Below are positions 27,401 through 36,545 of a stretch of 64,000 nucleotides of DNA, in pieces. How positions within the stretch are numbered: position 1 is the first letter of the stretch; each line of letters begins with the position of its first letter. The notes beneath the pieces were generated by a model. That model saw nothing but the letters and a program-made list of their open reading frames with translations. It was not told where the DNA came from and did not search any database. Made by a program: the position numbers and the translations under genes. The DNA is from Albibacterium profundi. GTDB taxonomy: Bacteria > Bacteroidota > Bacteroidia > Sphingobacteriales > Sphingobacteriaceae. The stretch spans positions 620,001-684,000 of the forward strand of contig NZ_JBBVGT010000003.1 of the NCBI RefSeq assembly GCF_042159835.1. Reading direction: 5' to 3'.

Positions 27401-27870
27401 TCTTGCACCATTTCAGACTCAAAAAGCTGATGGGTTTCCAATGCAAACTCACCGAGTGTTAGTTGACAAAAACTATGGATAGTCATCACTGCAGTCTCGT
27501 CGAGGAGTAGTTTAGCTTCTTTTAATAATTCAAGCGTTTCCTTCCTCCCATTTTTGTCAATAGCTCTTGAAAGGATCGTTGTGAGTGTTGGGTCTTGGAT
27601 AGTTGAATCTCCATTAGCTATTTTATACGCGTTTCGAACAAATAGTCGTATTCGTTCTTCCAATTCAGCAACCGCAGCTTTGGTGAATGTAACCATCAGT
27701 ATTTTGTTGATACTGACTTTGTTCTCCAATATAAGACGAAGAGCGAGAATGGCTATTGAATAGGTTTTTCCGGTTCCTGCACTTGCTTCAATAAGGTTTC
27801 GCCCTTGAAGTGGAACAGATTGAACATCAAAGTGATGAAGATGCCTTGTTTCTGATTCAATATTGCTCAT
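24451..27870 (-). CDS. recB: Exodeoxyribonuclease V beta subunit, UvrD-type helicase/nuclease
   Basis: An 1139-residue SF1A helicase-nuclease. Walker A is EASAGTGKTYSI near residues 28-39. The Walker B box is FIDEFQDTDKFQYEIFD, motif IV/V sequences VNYRSG and IVTIHKSKGLEYNIVFAP follow, and ITRAVYKCYI is motif VI. The C-terminal nuclease domain has YILDWKSNFLGD, which equals the D-x-K nuclease centre of RecB. RecB moves 3'-5' on double-strand ends, degrades DNA and loads RecA after Chi. It is the last gene of recD-recC-recB and starts 4 bp inside recC (ATGA overlap), so translation is coupled. Many Bacteroidetes use AddAB instead, but the presence of linked recC and recD settles the identity. 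Length is near that of E. coli RecB (1180). Confidence 0.95.
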   Translation of the reverse strand: MSNIESETRHLHHFDVQSVPLQGRNLIEASAGTGKTYSIAILALRLILENKVSINKILMVTFTKAAVAELEERIRLFVRNAYKIANGDSTIQDPTLTTILSRAIDKNGRKETLELLKEAKLLLDETAVMTIHSFCQLTLGEFALETHQLFESEMVQDMTAIRQEKVDDFWRQNITTLDPILLQNIIPMNFSRSSIAEIIDKSLGGQRFLFYDKNANHSFTQEDEIRVLGRLGELNKTLDTSWTQLIDEVVANRLELLAKCDSNFYTRKNLLPLIDDPHNFLTKLTEVKEKANAIKTLGDWIDKLALIDKINDEKRILTEELTDHLYCTAIEQISTNIKRYKDDQGLLSFDDLITRLYQAINSNGSSKLKSGLREKYQAVFIDEFQDTDKFQYEIFDKAFDDQTVVFYIGDPKQSIYAWRQADINTYFKAGREVDNRYSMNVNYRSGRMLIESMNSFFRPTEDFDTFNFKSQDDGISYIPVEAPKAGKELHLSYQKSAQAGITIFSNANKAEILETLANQVLLLLTDKDYSLDKDGLKRRIRPSDIGVLVRSNSEGLNVKKQLSKLGITAVTIDTNKVLMTREAQYIYHLLRAFVDINIHTVSRALLNPLTGFNTNDLLQLNYDEIFLEFGILKQIWETSGTYSALTKFIKDFNVKETLLSTNRARTLTNVLQIIEILHKTQSLKNLSALELLNWLKMASEGMKMDGDEYEQRIESDEEAVEIVTIHKSKGLEYNIVFAPFLDMKASFERKSLISLKSASDQEYIFAQPHRLNDEQRDEALTQIEQENRRLIYVAITRAVYKCYIFRNNHSAKNSSLTPFIEAARSHKEESAHTLIEFADQLEIETNMIYQSGRGTPPIQGTPIPVSKFELRQRNWVKMSYTFLARKPEYIRRENDRINLNSYDHFIFKQLVKGSLVGNFLHDVFENIDFTNDTSWEKQIQASLARYLPKHDDSIVPMVNELVYHVVNSSVNIDDEVFTLSKIAWKSRLNELEFNFNVSSFLGLQLNQLAEKERAFVVRSIEQLEGVMNGIIDMVFQHNDRYYILDWKSNFLGDFLIHYEQNQLNDIMTENNYHLQYLIYVVALKKYLQQRLSNFDYNRDFGGVIYFFIRGARAGQQTGIYTTKPSIDYINKLENLLSEK

Positions 27871-30800
27871 TGTCGTAGTATAGAATAAATATCAGAAAAC
27901 ACCTTATCCGTGGTTTCTAAATACTGTTCATAAATAGACTCTTTCTCAAATAAACCATCTAGATGTTCACGTTGAATATAGCTGTTGTATTGAGACAACT
28001 CCTCGATGTTTTTTTGAAAGTTTTGATGGTTTAATTTGGCCACTTTGACGGGATCATTCTCAAAACGTGGATGAAAAATCAGTAAGTTTTGATGACCGGT
28101 CTGATATAGTTCTAGCAAGGATGCCAATTTATCAAATGCTTCTGTCTCATCAATGGCGTCTTTAGGGAACCTAAATACTTCATTGTCTTCACTGTCGATT
28201 AAAATTCCATCTAGCGAGACTCCGCTAGCTTTGGCCAGCAAGTAATTAATATAAACATCAAGTAAGTAAGGATGTTTATTTTTAGAGAATGATACGCTGA
28301 TGATTTTATCGCCGTATATGTTCTCAATCTGCCCATTAATCATCACACCGTTTACGTCTAATTGAATAGAAATGAAATCCGCATTGTATCCGGCTGTTAA
28401 TTGATTTAATTTTTCTTTAGAAGGTCTTACTTTTTCGACTATTTCATTAATAGTGTATATAGCGTAATTTTTTAACGGTAAATAGCCTTTTCTGATACCT
28501 GTTTGAATATAGTCTGACAACTGATCGTCGTCAATAGTTAATAGATCATTCTTGACGTCCCATTGACCTAAAGAATCTAATTCAAACCACTCGCTCTCTC
28601 GTAGTAAGATATCATTTTCTTGATAGTTGATATTTAAGATGCGGTTATAATAGCATTTGAAAGGATCCTTGAAAAAACTAATGAACTCCCGGACTGTAAC
28701 TTCGGAAAATTCGATTCTCTCGATATTATTCGCTGTATGACCGATGATGCTGTCTTTGCGACGATAAGCGTTGTTTTCAGAAGCAATATAATTTACTATT
28801 CGTGCAGGTTGCGTTGAGAAGTTATGTAAAGGATGGTTAATAATCAATGCATTACGAACAGCTTCTTCATTCTCATCCAATACACCACTTGTGATATAAT
28901 CGATAAGTTCATCCACTAAAATGGAAGGTGGTAAAACAGTATTATCCTTTACATTTCTTCCGATAAAGCTTATAAATAAATGTTCTTGCGCGGATAAAAT
29001 AGTTTCTAGAAAAAGGTGTTTATCATTGCCTTTAATATCTCTATCACCCTTTTTCGGCTTCTGTTGTATGAGGTTAAAGCCATTTTTTACTTCATTCCTT
29101 GGAAACTGACCAGCGTTCATTCCTAGTAACGCAACAACTTTAAAAGGAATACTTCGCATCGGAATTAAAGAACAGAAAGTAATTCCCCCCGACGCAAAAT
29201 TATCTGAGCGACTTTCACCCGAGATTACATTTATCAGGTTGTGTTTAAATACGGTATAGCTAATCGTTTCATGCGTATCTAAAGCAACTAGGTTCAGTCG
29301 TTCAACGTATTGAAGCAATACCTGATAGTCTTGACTCTCATCTTCCTCGGGCAGATACATTAGATTATTGACGATGTTTATTATGTAATCGCCCCAGTCT
29401 GTCAGGTTTCTTTTTTTACGTTGTTGAGTTAAACTATCGATCAGTACGTTGACAAAATGAGTAAATCGGATTAACTCTTCCGCACTCTCCCCTTCAGCCA
29501 GATCGACCGGAAAGAAACAATTGCCATTTAAACAATATTCATCTTCCGAATACATACAAATACCATACATAATCCGATTCAACCCGTTTAGCCAGCTAAC
29601 GTGAACGGTGTCGTTTTCGAGGTCACCTTTGATCCCCAATCTGATATTTGCTAAGTCGACCGCTCTCCTAATTAGGTTTATATCTCGTAACTGAAAGCGA
29701 TTCTTTATATAATCCCAATCTAGTAATTGCAGAACATCCTCTGCATGCAAAGCATTAACGTCTAGCTCTAAGAAAGCATTAATAGCTCCAAAGAGACTAT
29801 TTCCACGATCTAAGCGCTCATCTGCTATTGTAAAAGGAAATTGATAAGGTGCCGAGTTAAATATGGCTTTGATATAAGGACCATATAAGTCAATATCTGT
29901 AACCATCACTACGATATCCCGGGGAGAATATTGATTCGGATTCGTGTCTACCAAATGTGTCAAATAATTATAAAGGACCTCGACTTCCCGTATCGGCGTG
30001 TAACAGGAGTTAATTGATATTGACTCATCTAGTAGGTCGTTGATTTCTAATTTATTCCGATGGTCTTGAGTTGAGTTATGGTAAATATCATTCTGTAACT
30101 TACCTAGAAGCTTTACGGGTTGAGGCTCCAGACCATTGTCCAGGTAATGGTTAAAGAGAATATCGTCCTCTAAAAATAGGCTGAAGGTGTCCTGAATAAC
30201 TTTACCCCAATTGGTAAGTAATGGATTTCCTTCGAGAGGAGCTTCATAAAGTTGCGGTTGAAGGCGATCTTTAATTCTCCATTTAGCGATATATTTCGCA
30301 CTACGATCTTCAAACCAATAGATATCCGGAGCAGGGTTTATTAGGTTAAATGAGACATCAATATGCTGTGCTAATGCATGAAATATTTGAAGATGATAGG
30401 ATGTAATAATTGAAATACCGAAAAAACTAATTAGTGGGATTCGCTCTTTTATTCGTTCACGATTTTGGAGGTCGTCCAACGCGGTAAGTATAAACTTGCC
30501 AATCCGCGTCTTATCCGGCATTTTATCCCCTACCTTTTCTAAACAAGATCGCCATAGATATCGCTGCCAGTTGGTTTCCCTTTCTCCTATGTCTCCTATT
30601 TCATTCCAGTCTTCAATCATCTCGGGACGATAGATCTGATACTGGTCGAATAAATCAGCTACTTTCTCAGCCATGGCAATACGTTTTACATCGCTGTTGA
30701 TATAATATTCGCTGATGTGTCTGAATTTATTTTTAAAATGAGATTCGTCTAACACTTCATAGATGACCCACTGAAGGTTATGAGTACTCAGAACCTGATC

Positions 30801-31040
30801 ATGAGGGCCGCCTAGTATATAATAGATATTTGTTATTAGATCATTCGGCTTCAAGAATTGGATATTCGCAGTGATACCCAATCTAGCTGCTATCTCTACT
30901 TTCAACCAATTGTTCATCCCGTCGGTCTGTGTTACAACATAATGGGGATGAAAAACAGTTGGGAGTGGTTTACGAAGACTTATAGCTAACTCGTCAACCA
31001 ATTGGTATAAAGAATTCGACACGTTTAACTGCAAACTCAT
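27867..31040 (-). CDS. recC: Exodeoxyribonuclease V gamma subunit
   Basis: A 1057-residue protein matching RecC by context and by sequence: N-terminal VVTQTDGMNNWLKVEIAARLGITANIQFLKPND is the typical opening, followed by PLISFFGISIITSYHLQIFHAL, the helicase-like but inactive body, and SLIPMRSIPFKVVALLGMNAGQFPR. RecC holds the enzyme together, splits the strands and reads Chi. It overlaps recD by 4 bp (31037-31040) and recB by 4 bp (27867-27870). The Chi sequence for this organism is unknown. Because RecC diverges fast, identification depends partly on its place between recD and recB. Confidence 0.95.
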   Translation of the reverse strand: MSLQLNVSNSLYQLVDELAISLRKPLPTVFHPHYVVTQTDGMNNWLKVEIAARLGITANIQFLKPNDLITNIYYILGGPHDQVLSTHNLQWVIYEVLDESHFKNKFRHISEYYINSDVKRIAMAEKVADLFDQYQIYRPEMIEDWNEIGDIGERETNWQRYLWRSCLEKVGDKMPDKTRIGKFILTALDDLQNRERIKERIPLISFFGISIITSYHLQIFHALAQHIDVSFNLINPAPDIYWFEDRSAKYIAKWRIKDRLQPQLYEAPLEGNPLLTNWGKVIQDTFSLFLEDDILFNHYLDNGLEPQPVKLLGKLQNDIYHNSTQDHRNKLEINDLLDESISINSCYTPIREVEVLYNYLTHLVDTNPNQYSPRDIVVMVTDIDLYGPYIKAIFNSAPYQFPFTIADERLDRGNSLFGAINAFLELDVNALHAEDVLQLLDWDYIKNRFQLRDINLIRRAVDLANIRLGIKGDLENDTVHVSWLNGLNRIMYGICMYSEDEYCLNGNCFFPVDLAEGESAEELIRFTHFVNVLIDSLTQQRKKRNLTDWGDYIINIVNNLMYLPEEDESQDYQVLLQYVERLNLVALDTHETISYTVFKHNLINVISGESRSDNFASGGITFCSLIPMRSIPFKVVALLGMNAGQFPRNEVKNGFNLIQQKPKKGDRDIKGNDKHLFLETILSAQEHLFISFIGRNVKDNTVLPPSILVDELIDYITSGVLDENEEAVRNALIINHPLHNFSTQPARIVNYIASENNAYRRKDSIIGHTANNIERIEFSEVTVREFISFFKDPFKCYYNRILNINYQENDILLRESEWFELDSLGQWDVKNDLLTIDDDQLSDYIQTGIRKGYLPLKNYAIYTINEIVEKVRPSKEKLNQLTAGYNADFISIQLDVNGVMINGQIENIYGDKIISVSFSKNKHPYLLDVYINYLLAKASGVSLDGILIDSEDNEVFRFPKDAIDETEAFDKLASLLELYQTGHQNLLIFHPRFENDPVKVAKLNHQNFQKNIEELSQYNSYIQREHLDGLFEKESIYEQYLETTDKVFSDIYSILRQ

Positions 31041-32797
31041 ATCACGCTCATCTTAAATCGTTCACTTATTCCGGAGGTTCGTTTTACTTGGCGATCAGTT
31101 GTACTCTGTAAACCTTTTTCACTACTCTGAATGGTTACCCCTTTTTTAGCTCTCGTAATTGCAGTATATAATAGTTCTCGAGTCAGCAAGTTTAAATCAT
31201 CTTTTTCGGGTAAAACAATTAAGATTTCACCATATTCGGATCCTTGACTTTTGTGGATAGTCATCGCAAATACTGTTTCGCAGTGTCCGATCAAGCTTGG
31301 TGCGATTGATTTTAGTCCGTCCCCGTCATCAAAAAAAGCAACGGCTTGTTGGTCTCTATTAAACCGGATAATGCCGATATCACCATTATATAAATCCAGG
31401 TTGTAGTAGTTGCTGGTGACGATTATCGGACGATTCTGATAAAACTCAATATGGGGGTATAGTAAGCCCATTCGTGCCAACATATCTTCTATGCGTCTGT
31501 TGATATGATACAGGCCTTGCTCTCCTTCGCGTATCGCACATAACACCCGAAATTCGTTGAACTTCTTGAGCGCCATTTTTATATTTTCTTCCTCAATAAA
31601 ATCACGATAGCGCGCAACACACTGATTGAACAAAGCTTCTGAATAGGTTGTATCAATCTGTACCTGTTCCGACTTACCTAGATTTATATAACTTGTTAGC
31701 TGATTTACATCATTATTGATAATAGCTTTGCTCAGTTTCCCAATACCTTTATTACTATCGAAACGACGGCTTCGTTTTAATTCGATGATGTGGTTAGTCA
31801 ACAATGTACTATCAACGACTTGAGTATCGTTTGTCGGAACTTTTTTTTGCGAGTCCTGGATTAAGGAATTTATAAGCTGTTTAATTTCAGGCGTTATCGC
31901 GTTGCTTTCAGTTTGTGTGAGGCACAGATCTCTAAAAAGACTCCCGGCTTCGACTGAAGCTAATTGATCTTTGTCTCCAAGTAGAATTAAACGCGTACCA
32001 TCGCCTATTGCTAAAAGTAGCTTCGCAAAAAGTGTAACATCAATCATGGATGCCTCATCAATTATAACAACGTCATAAGGTAGGGTATTAGCTTCATTAT
32101 AATAAAAATGATGCGTATTCGGTATGGTTTTCAGAAGCCTATGAATGGTTGTCGACTCAGCTCCTGATAAGGATTCTGCGAGTCTAGCAGCGGCTTTGCC
32201 CGTAGGCGCAGCTAATGCTACGTTTAGATCAGGATTTACCTTTCTTAATATACTCAATAATTTGGCTGTAGTTGTCGTTTTTCCAGTTCCAGGTCCTCCT
32301 GTTATAATAGTAAAATTGTTCAGCACTGCGAGTATACTTGCTGCTTGCTGCCAGTCAACCCGTTCTTCTAACGATAGATGCTCAACATTCTCTTTGCTAT
32401 CGAAAAGCTCCCTGATATAGTCCTGCTGAGCCAGCAACTGCTCTTTTCTTTCGATAAACGCCTGTTCTTCATTTTCTAAAAAGCGTTTAATTCGTTTTAA
32501 TATTAAGGTTTCATAAGCAAAATAGCGTTGAATATAAAAACGAGAATTATATAAGATAAAAGGTTGGCGATCTTCAAAGGACGTTCCCACAAGTTTTTCA
32601 GCAGACAGATCACGCTCTATATCAGCAACCCGCCGATAGTCAACTGGGAACTCGATGTCACCCGTAATGATTTCATTAAGATCTATGCAAATATGACCCT
32701 CACTCAGCTGCTTAGAAACGAGATAAGCAAATGGCTTTAGCTTTTCGCCTTCGAAAAAAGTGGCAAACTGTTCGTGAACATTGTTGATTGTGACCAT
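31037..32797 (-). CDS. recD: Exodeoxyribonuclease V alpha subunit (5'-3' helicase)
   Basis: A 586-residue SF1B helicase, close to the 608 of E. coli RecD. Walker A is ITGGPGTGKTTTTAKL (about residues 163-178), Walker B is VVIIDEASMIDV, and motifs GDKDQLASVEAGS, TIHKSQGSEY and YTAITRAKKG follow in order. RecD gives the fast 5'-3' motor of RecBCD and controls Chi response. It is the first gene of the operon; the ATG overlaps nothing upstream and lies 12 bp from the start side of an OsmC gene that ends at 32810, so the OsmC gene may be the true first cistron. No clear promoter was found in that 12-bp gap. Confidence 0.95.
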   Translation of the reverse strand: MVTINNVHEQFATFFEGEKLKPFAYLVSKQLSEGHICIDLNEIITGDIEFPVDYRRVADIERDLSAEKLVGTSFEDRQPFILYNSRFYIQRYFAYETLILKRIKRFLENEEQAFIERKEQLLAQQDYIRELFDSKENVEHLSLEERVDWQQAASILAVLNNFTIITGGPGTGKTTTTAKLLSILRKVNPDLNVALAAPTGKAAARLAESLSGAESTTIHRLLKTIPNTHHFYYNEANTLPYDVVIIDEASMIDVTLFAKLLLAIGDGTRLILLGDKDQLASVEAGSLFRDLCLTQTESNAITPEIKQLINSLIQDSQKKVPTNDTQVVDSTLLTNHIIELKRSRRFDSNKGIGKLSKAIINNDVNQLTSYINLGKSEQVQIDTTYSEALFNQCVARYRDFIEEENIKMALKKFNEFRVLCAIREGEQGLYHINRRIEDMLARMGLLYPHIEFYQNRPIIVTSNYYNLDLYNGDIGIIRFNRDQQAVAFFDDGDGLKSIAPSLIGHCETVFAMTIHKSQGSEYGEILIVLPEKDDLNLLTRELLYTAITRAKKGVTIQSSEKGLQSTTDRQVKRTSGISERFKMSVI

Positions 32798-32809
32798 ATT
32801 TCCCTTGAT

Positions 32810-33280
32810 CTACAAAACTAAGCAGTGGGCATTATGATATACTGGAAAGTTTACTGAGTTAGCAATAAAACATAACCTGTTGGCTTCTTTGTGGAGATCA
32901 TTCGCGATTTCCACCATAGAAGATTCTGCTACGGTTACGACGGGTTGTAGTGTAACTTCGATAAATTGGCCGCTGCGATCTGATTTTTCCTCCATAATGC
33001 CCACAGCATTATCGTGATAATCAACTACGACAACACCTGCACTGGCACATAGGTCAAGGTACCATAACATATGACAACTTGAGAGAGAAGCAACTAATAG
33101 CTCTTCAGGGTTATGTTTATTTTTATCTCCCCTAAAACTTGGATCAGAGGAGCCCAAAATATCGGGTTTGTTTGCAGATACGATACGATGATCCCGACCA
33201 TACAGTCGTGAATCGAATGTTCCATGGCCTTTATTACCTGTCCACCTAATGGTGAGATTATATTTGTGGTGCTTGTTCAT
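32810..33280 (-). CDS. OsmC family protein (second paralogue)
   Basis: A 156-residue OsmC/Ohr-fold protein, distinct from the one at 8226. It has the signature HNPEELLVASLSSCHMLWYLDLC with the first reactive cysteine at C69, and a second in EANRLCFIANSVNFPV near residue 137. The extended N-terminal strand (KYNLTIRWTGNKGHG) is typical of the group whose reaction partner is unclear. It lies 12 bp upstream of recD on the same strand and may be its operon leader gene. A peroxide-reducing role would fit beside a DNA-repair operon, but this is inference. Confidence 0.88.
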   Translation of the reverse strand: MNKHHKYNLTIRWTGNKGHGTFDSRLYGRDHRIVSANKPDILGSSDPSFRGDKNKHNPEELLVASLSSCHMLWYLDLCASAGVVVVDYHDNAVGIMEEKSDRSGQFIEVTLQPVVTVAESSMVEIANDLHKEANRLCFIANSVNFPVYHNAHCLVL

Positions 33281-33342
33281 AACGGGAATGTGAATAGCCT
33301 ACAAGTTACAAAAATATTTCAGAGAAACTTACGGTATTCCGT

Positions 33343-34695
33343 TTAAATCTCGCCGTCAAAGTACCTGAATAGTGAAGGCGGACGTTCGTCGTAAAGAGCA
33401 AGTTCAGGCTCTTCTGTTACGCCATTTTCAATACTTATTGAGGCCATTTCCATTCTCAGTGTAGAGATCTGATTTAAAAAGGCATTTTTATGTTTATCTT
33501 CAATGGGTGTTGCTGCTTTAAAATCTTGGCGTAGCGGATCTACTTGTTGTCCATTCTTCCAGAATCGATAGCAAACATGTGGTCCGGTGGCTAATCCAGT
33601 ACTACCAACATATCCAATAACTTGCCCTTGTTTTATTCTTTGTCCTCTCTTCGCCGCTCTTTTGCTCATGTGGAGATACTGTGTCGTATAGGTGTTATTG
33701 TGTTTAATTTTCACGTAGTTACCGTTACCTCTGGTATAACCGGATGCGATAACAACACCGTCAGCGGTTGAGACTATCGGGGTTCCATGAGGAGCTGCGA
33801 AATCTGTTCCTAAGTGGGCTTTCCAGACTTTCTGAACCGGATGAAGACGTCTTTTAGAATAGCGAGAGCTTATCCGGCTAAATTTTAAGGGAGCCTTTAA
33901 AAACGTTCTACGCAAGCTATTACCTTCTTCGTCGTAATATTCACCATCGCTAAGACTATCGGGCTGAAAATAGTGTGCTTGAAATTCTTTGCCGTTATGA
34001 TTAAATATTGCCGAAAGGATTTTGCTTGTCCCATAAGGTTCCCCTTCAACGTATTGACGTTCATAACGGATTTTAAACCAATCACCTTCTTTTATCGAAT
34101 AGAAATTAACGACACCGCCGAATATTTTGGACAAGTAAACTGCCAAATCCGGATCGCCGCCATTTTCATTAAGCGCTTCGTATAGCGAACTTGTAATGGT
34201 ACCTCCGATATCTTCGATTTTAGTTTCAGATTCTTTTTGGTGTGCCTCGATAAAGATCGAATCGCGCAGGTCATAAACGATAAACTCCGCTGGATTTGGT
34301 TCGTAAATAAAATAGGCTAATTTTTTATTATCTGACTTCTCAGTAAAGACTGTATAGGGTTTACCAACCCTCATAGAGCGGACGTCGAAAATTGGTTTGG
34401 ATTTTTCTACAATTGTAGCAATCGTAAGCGGGTCAACGTCATATCGTGACAGAATCGTAGATAAAAATTCATTCCTTTTAATATTGCTTTCCTCGGTATT
34501 GTATGTAGTAATCTCAATTCCATATTTAAACTCTGGCACAAAGTTTGAACTTGTTGATTCAGCAGTATTGATCTTATCATTGATAGTCGGACTATCAGTT
34601 TTTTCATTATTGAATGCGGAAAAAGAAAGAAAGGCTACCAGTAAGCCTATTGATAAGAGCACGAGAACTCTTGCTGCATTTGCGTTGATATTCAT
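33343..34695 (-). CDS. M23 family metallopeptidase (peptidoglycan hydrolase)
   Basis: A 450-residue periplasmic or membrane-anchored protein with an N-terminal signal/anchor (ARVLVLLSIGLLVAFLSFS). The central part (about 75-270) resembles the Csd3/YebA-type regulatory domain: VDPLTIATIVEKSKPIFDVRSMRVGKPYTV. The catalytic LytM domain covers about 290-395 with zinc ligands H and D in HLGTDFAAPHGTPI and H-x-H-type partners in YTTQYLHMSKRA and TGPHVCYRF. These enzymes cut peptide cross-links during growth and division. It is transcribed away from the RemB-like gene at 34903 across a 207-bp gap. All Zn ligands are intact, so activity is expected. Confidence 0.92.
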   Translation of the reverse strand: MNINANAARVLVLLSIGLLVAFLSFSAFNNEKTDSPTINDKINTAESTSSNFVPEFKYGIEITTYNTEESNIKRNEFLSTILSRYDVDPLTIATIVEKSKPIFDVRSMRVGKPYTVFTEKSDNKKLAYFIYEPNPAEFIVYDLRDSIFIEAHQKESETKIEDIGGTITSSLYEALNENGGDPDLAVYLSKIFGGVVNFYSIKEGDWFKIRYERQYVEGEPYGTSKILSAIFNHNGKEFQAHYFQPDSLSDGEYYDEEGNSLRRTFLKAPLKFSRISSRYSKRRLHPVQKVWKAHLGTDFAAPHGTPIVSTADGVVIASGYTRGNGNYVKIKHNNTYTTQYLHMSKRAAKRGQRIKQGQVIGYVGSTGLATGPHVCYRFWKNGQQVDPLRQDFKAATPIEDKHKNAFLNQISTLRMEMASISIENGVTEEPELALYDERPPSLFRYFDGEI

Positions 34696-34763
34696 CGATA
34701 TTTAATATCTATGATTAAATGGTTTTCGTTAGTTGTGTTTTTTTCAAACGTCTAATTTCATAA

Positions 34764-34789
34764 ATCATTCTTATAATTACAAGAATGAT
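34764..34789. promoter_or_regulatory. 9-bp inverted repeat in a divergent promoter region
   Basis: ATCATTCTT (34764-34772) and AAGAATGAT (34781-34789) form a perfect 9-bp inverted repeat around an 8-nt spacer, between the divergent M23 peptidase and RemB-like genes. It has no T-tract typical of a terminator and lies in the right place for an operator serving one or both genes. The rest of 34696-34902 holds only AT-rich promoter-like sequence. Confidence 0.45.
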
Positions 34790-34823
34790 CGTGTTTTATT
34801 ATGTATTAATTGGCTTTGCGTCC

Positions 34824-34856
34824 TTGACGGCTAATTCTGGCGTGGTTTTAGCTTTG
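34824..34856 (+). promoter_or_regulatory. Candidate promoter of the RemB-like gene
   Basis: TTG at 34824-34826 and TAGCTTTG at 34849-34856, spaced 22 nt, fit the Bacteroidetes pattern. A second -7-like box (TAACTTTG, 34865-34872) lacks a partner. Start would be near 34863, about 40 nt before the ATG at 34903. Motif-based only. Confidence 0.35.
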
Positions 34857-34902
34857 TTTTGCATTAACTTTGATAGCTATAAAAGGCAGTTTAGCTTTGC
34901 TT

Positions 34903-36522
34903 ATGAAACAATCTTACAATTTTGCACCGAGACTATGGGTGCTTTCCCTCGGTATCCTCTGCTTTATGCCAACTTTTTTATATGGCCAGGCAACATATCA
35001 ACCCTATAATTATCACTTTTATCAGAAACTGAATCGAACTCAGTATAGTCTCGATACTAGGCAGCATACGGCTTTGAAGCCGTATATTATAGATTCAGTG
35101 ATAGAACCGACCTGGGATTCACTTATGAACAGTCAAGCTTCTGACGGTAGTTCGTGGTTGGAGACGAAATTGTTTAACGAACACCTTATCAATGTTAAGA
35201 ATGATGGCAATGTTTTTTATGCGGACATCCTGCCCGATTTATATCTGGGGCGCGATTTTGCTGGCGGTGGAAAAAATTTATTTTTGCGAACTGTCGGGGT
35301 CCAAATAGGTGGCTCAGTTGACAATCAATTCTCATACTATCTTAGTGCATATAACAACAGAGCAGCGTTCCCGAATTATGTGAACGATTTTGTCGACCGA
35401 TATGAAGTTGTACCGGGTCAAACTTTAGGAGATGTGAGTGAGCGGATACAAGACTGGAATTATGTGACCGCTAACCTGTCTTATACACCCAGCAAATACA
35501 TCAACATCAGTCTGGCTTATGACAAAACTTTTATTGGTGACGGTTATCGTTCCATGTTATTATCTGATGTCGCCTCTAACTACACTTCTTTGAAATTGAC
35601 TGGAAATTTGGGCAACGTTCAATACATGACGATGTGGGCATACATGATTGATCCCTTAGCACCGCAGTTGCTTCAGGATAAGACACGGGGTAAATGGGGG
35701 ACTTTTCAATATCTCGATTGGAACGTGACCAATAGATTTTCAATAGGCTTGTTCCAGTCCATTATATGGGCCAATCGTACGGAAACCGACGGTCATCGTG
35801 GGTTCGAGCCTGCATATTTAAATCCAATCATTTTCCTTAGACCGATCGAATCTTCAGATCCTGGTTCTCCTGATAAAATGCATCTAGGATTAAACACTAA
35901 ATATAAACTTCAAAACAACCTAACAGCCTATGGACAATTCCTGCTTGGTGAGTTCACGGCGAAAGAGTTCTTCGCTGGCGATGGGTATGCACATAATAAG
36001 TGGGGTGCTCAGATTGGTTTACGCGGCTTTGATATATTTGGGGTTCAAAACCTAAATTTCTTGAGCGAGTTGAATATGGCGCGTCCGTACACCTACACCC
36101 ACTTCGATCCTATCAGCAATTACAGCCATTTTTCTCAACCGCTCGCCCACCCGATGGGAGCAAATTTCAGAGAGTTCGTAGGTATTGTTAATTACTCCTA
36201 TAATCGCTTTGATATATCGCTACAAGGAAACTATTCTGTTTATGGTTTAGATGAAAGCGATGATGTTAACCGCGGTAAAGATATTTTTAAATCATACCGA
36301 AGCATTGAAAATATGTATGGTAATAAAATTGGACAAGGATTGAAAACGAATCTAGGTTATTTAGACGGACGTATCTCCTATCTATTTAATCCTAAATACA
36401 ATTTACGTTTAGAACTGGGTGGTGTACTACGACGAGAATCTAATGAGTTAGGTCGGAATACAACGGCTATGGTCACTTTCGGTCTTCGATCATCGTTCAG
36501 AAACCTTTACTATGACTTTTAA
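34903..36522 (+). CDS. RemB-like / Wzi-like outer-membrane protein (copy 1)
   Basis: A 539-residue exported beta-barrel-like protein; signal peptide ends near FLYGQA. The opening YQPYNYHFYQKLNRTQYS and the block FIGDGYRSMLLSDVASNYTSLKLTGNLG match Bacteroidetes proteins related to gliding protein RemB and to the capsule-assembly Wzi family. Alternating hydrophobic strands and a final aromatic FRNLYYDF, a normal barrel-closing C-terminus, support an outer-membrane location. I start at 34903 (MKQSYNFAPRLW) since it gives a compact signal; the frame is open from 34870. It is convergent with a paralogue (36519-38060); their stop codons overlap and the last eight residues are identical. Role in motility, adhesion or capsule attachment is not decided. 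Confidence 0.78.
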   Translation: MKQSYNFAPRLWVLSLGILCFMPTFLYGQATYQPYNYHFYQKLNRTQYSLDTRQHTALKPYIIDSVIEPTWDSLMNSQASDGSSWLETKLFNEHLINVKNDGNVFYADILPDLYLGRDFAGGGKNLFLRTVGVQIGGSVDNQFSYYLSAYNNRAAFPNYVNDFVDRYEVVPGQTLGDVSERIQDWNYVTANLSYTPSKYINISLAYDKTFIGDGYRSMLLSDVASNYTSLKLTGNLGNVQYMTMWAYMIDPLAPQLLQDKTRGKWGTFQYLDWNVTNRFSIGLFQSIIWANRTETDGHRGFEPAYLNPIIFLRPIESSDPGSPDKMHLGLNTKYKLQNNLTAYGQFLLGEFTAKEFFAGDGYAHNKWGAQIGLRGFDIFGVQNLNFLSELNMARPYTYTHFDPISNYSHFSQPLAHPMGANFREFVGIVNYSYNRFDISLQGNYSVYGLDESDDVNRGKDIFKSYRSIENMYGNKIGQGLKTNLGYLDGRISYLFNPKYNLRLELGGVLRRESNELGRNTTAMVTFGLRSSFRNLYYDF

Positions 36523-36545
36523 AAATCATAGTAAAGGTTTCTGAA
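36496..36545. terminator. 50-bp near-perfect palindrome formed by two convergent gene ends
   Basis: Positions 36496-36515 and 36526-36545 are a perfect 20-bp inverted repeat, and the inner 10 bases pair at four of five positions, giving 24 of 25 pairs. Both arms encode the shared C-terminal FRNLYYDF of the two facing genes, and the stop codons (TAA at 36520-36522 and, on the minus strand, 36521-36519) overlap. The structure would act as a bidirectional terminator if transcribed. It arises from paralogue sequence identity, not a separate insertion. Confidence 0.75.
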
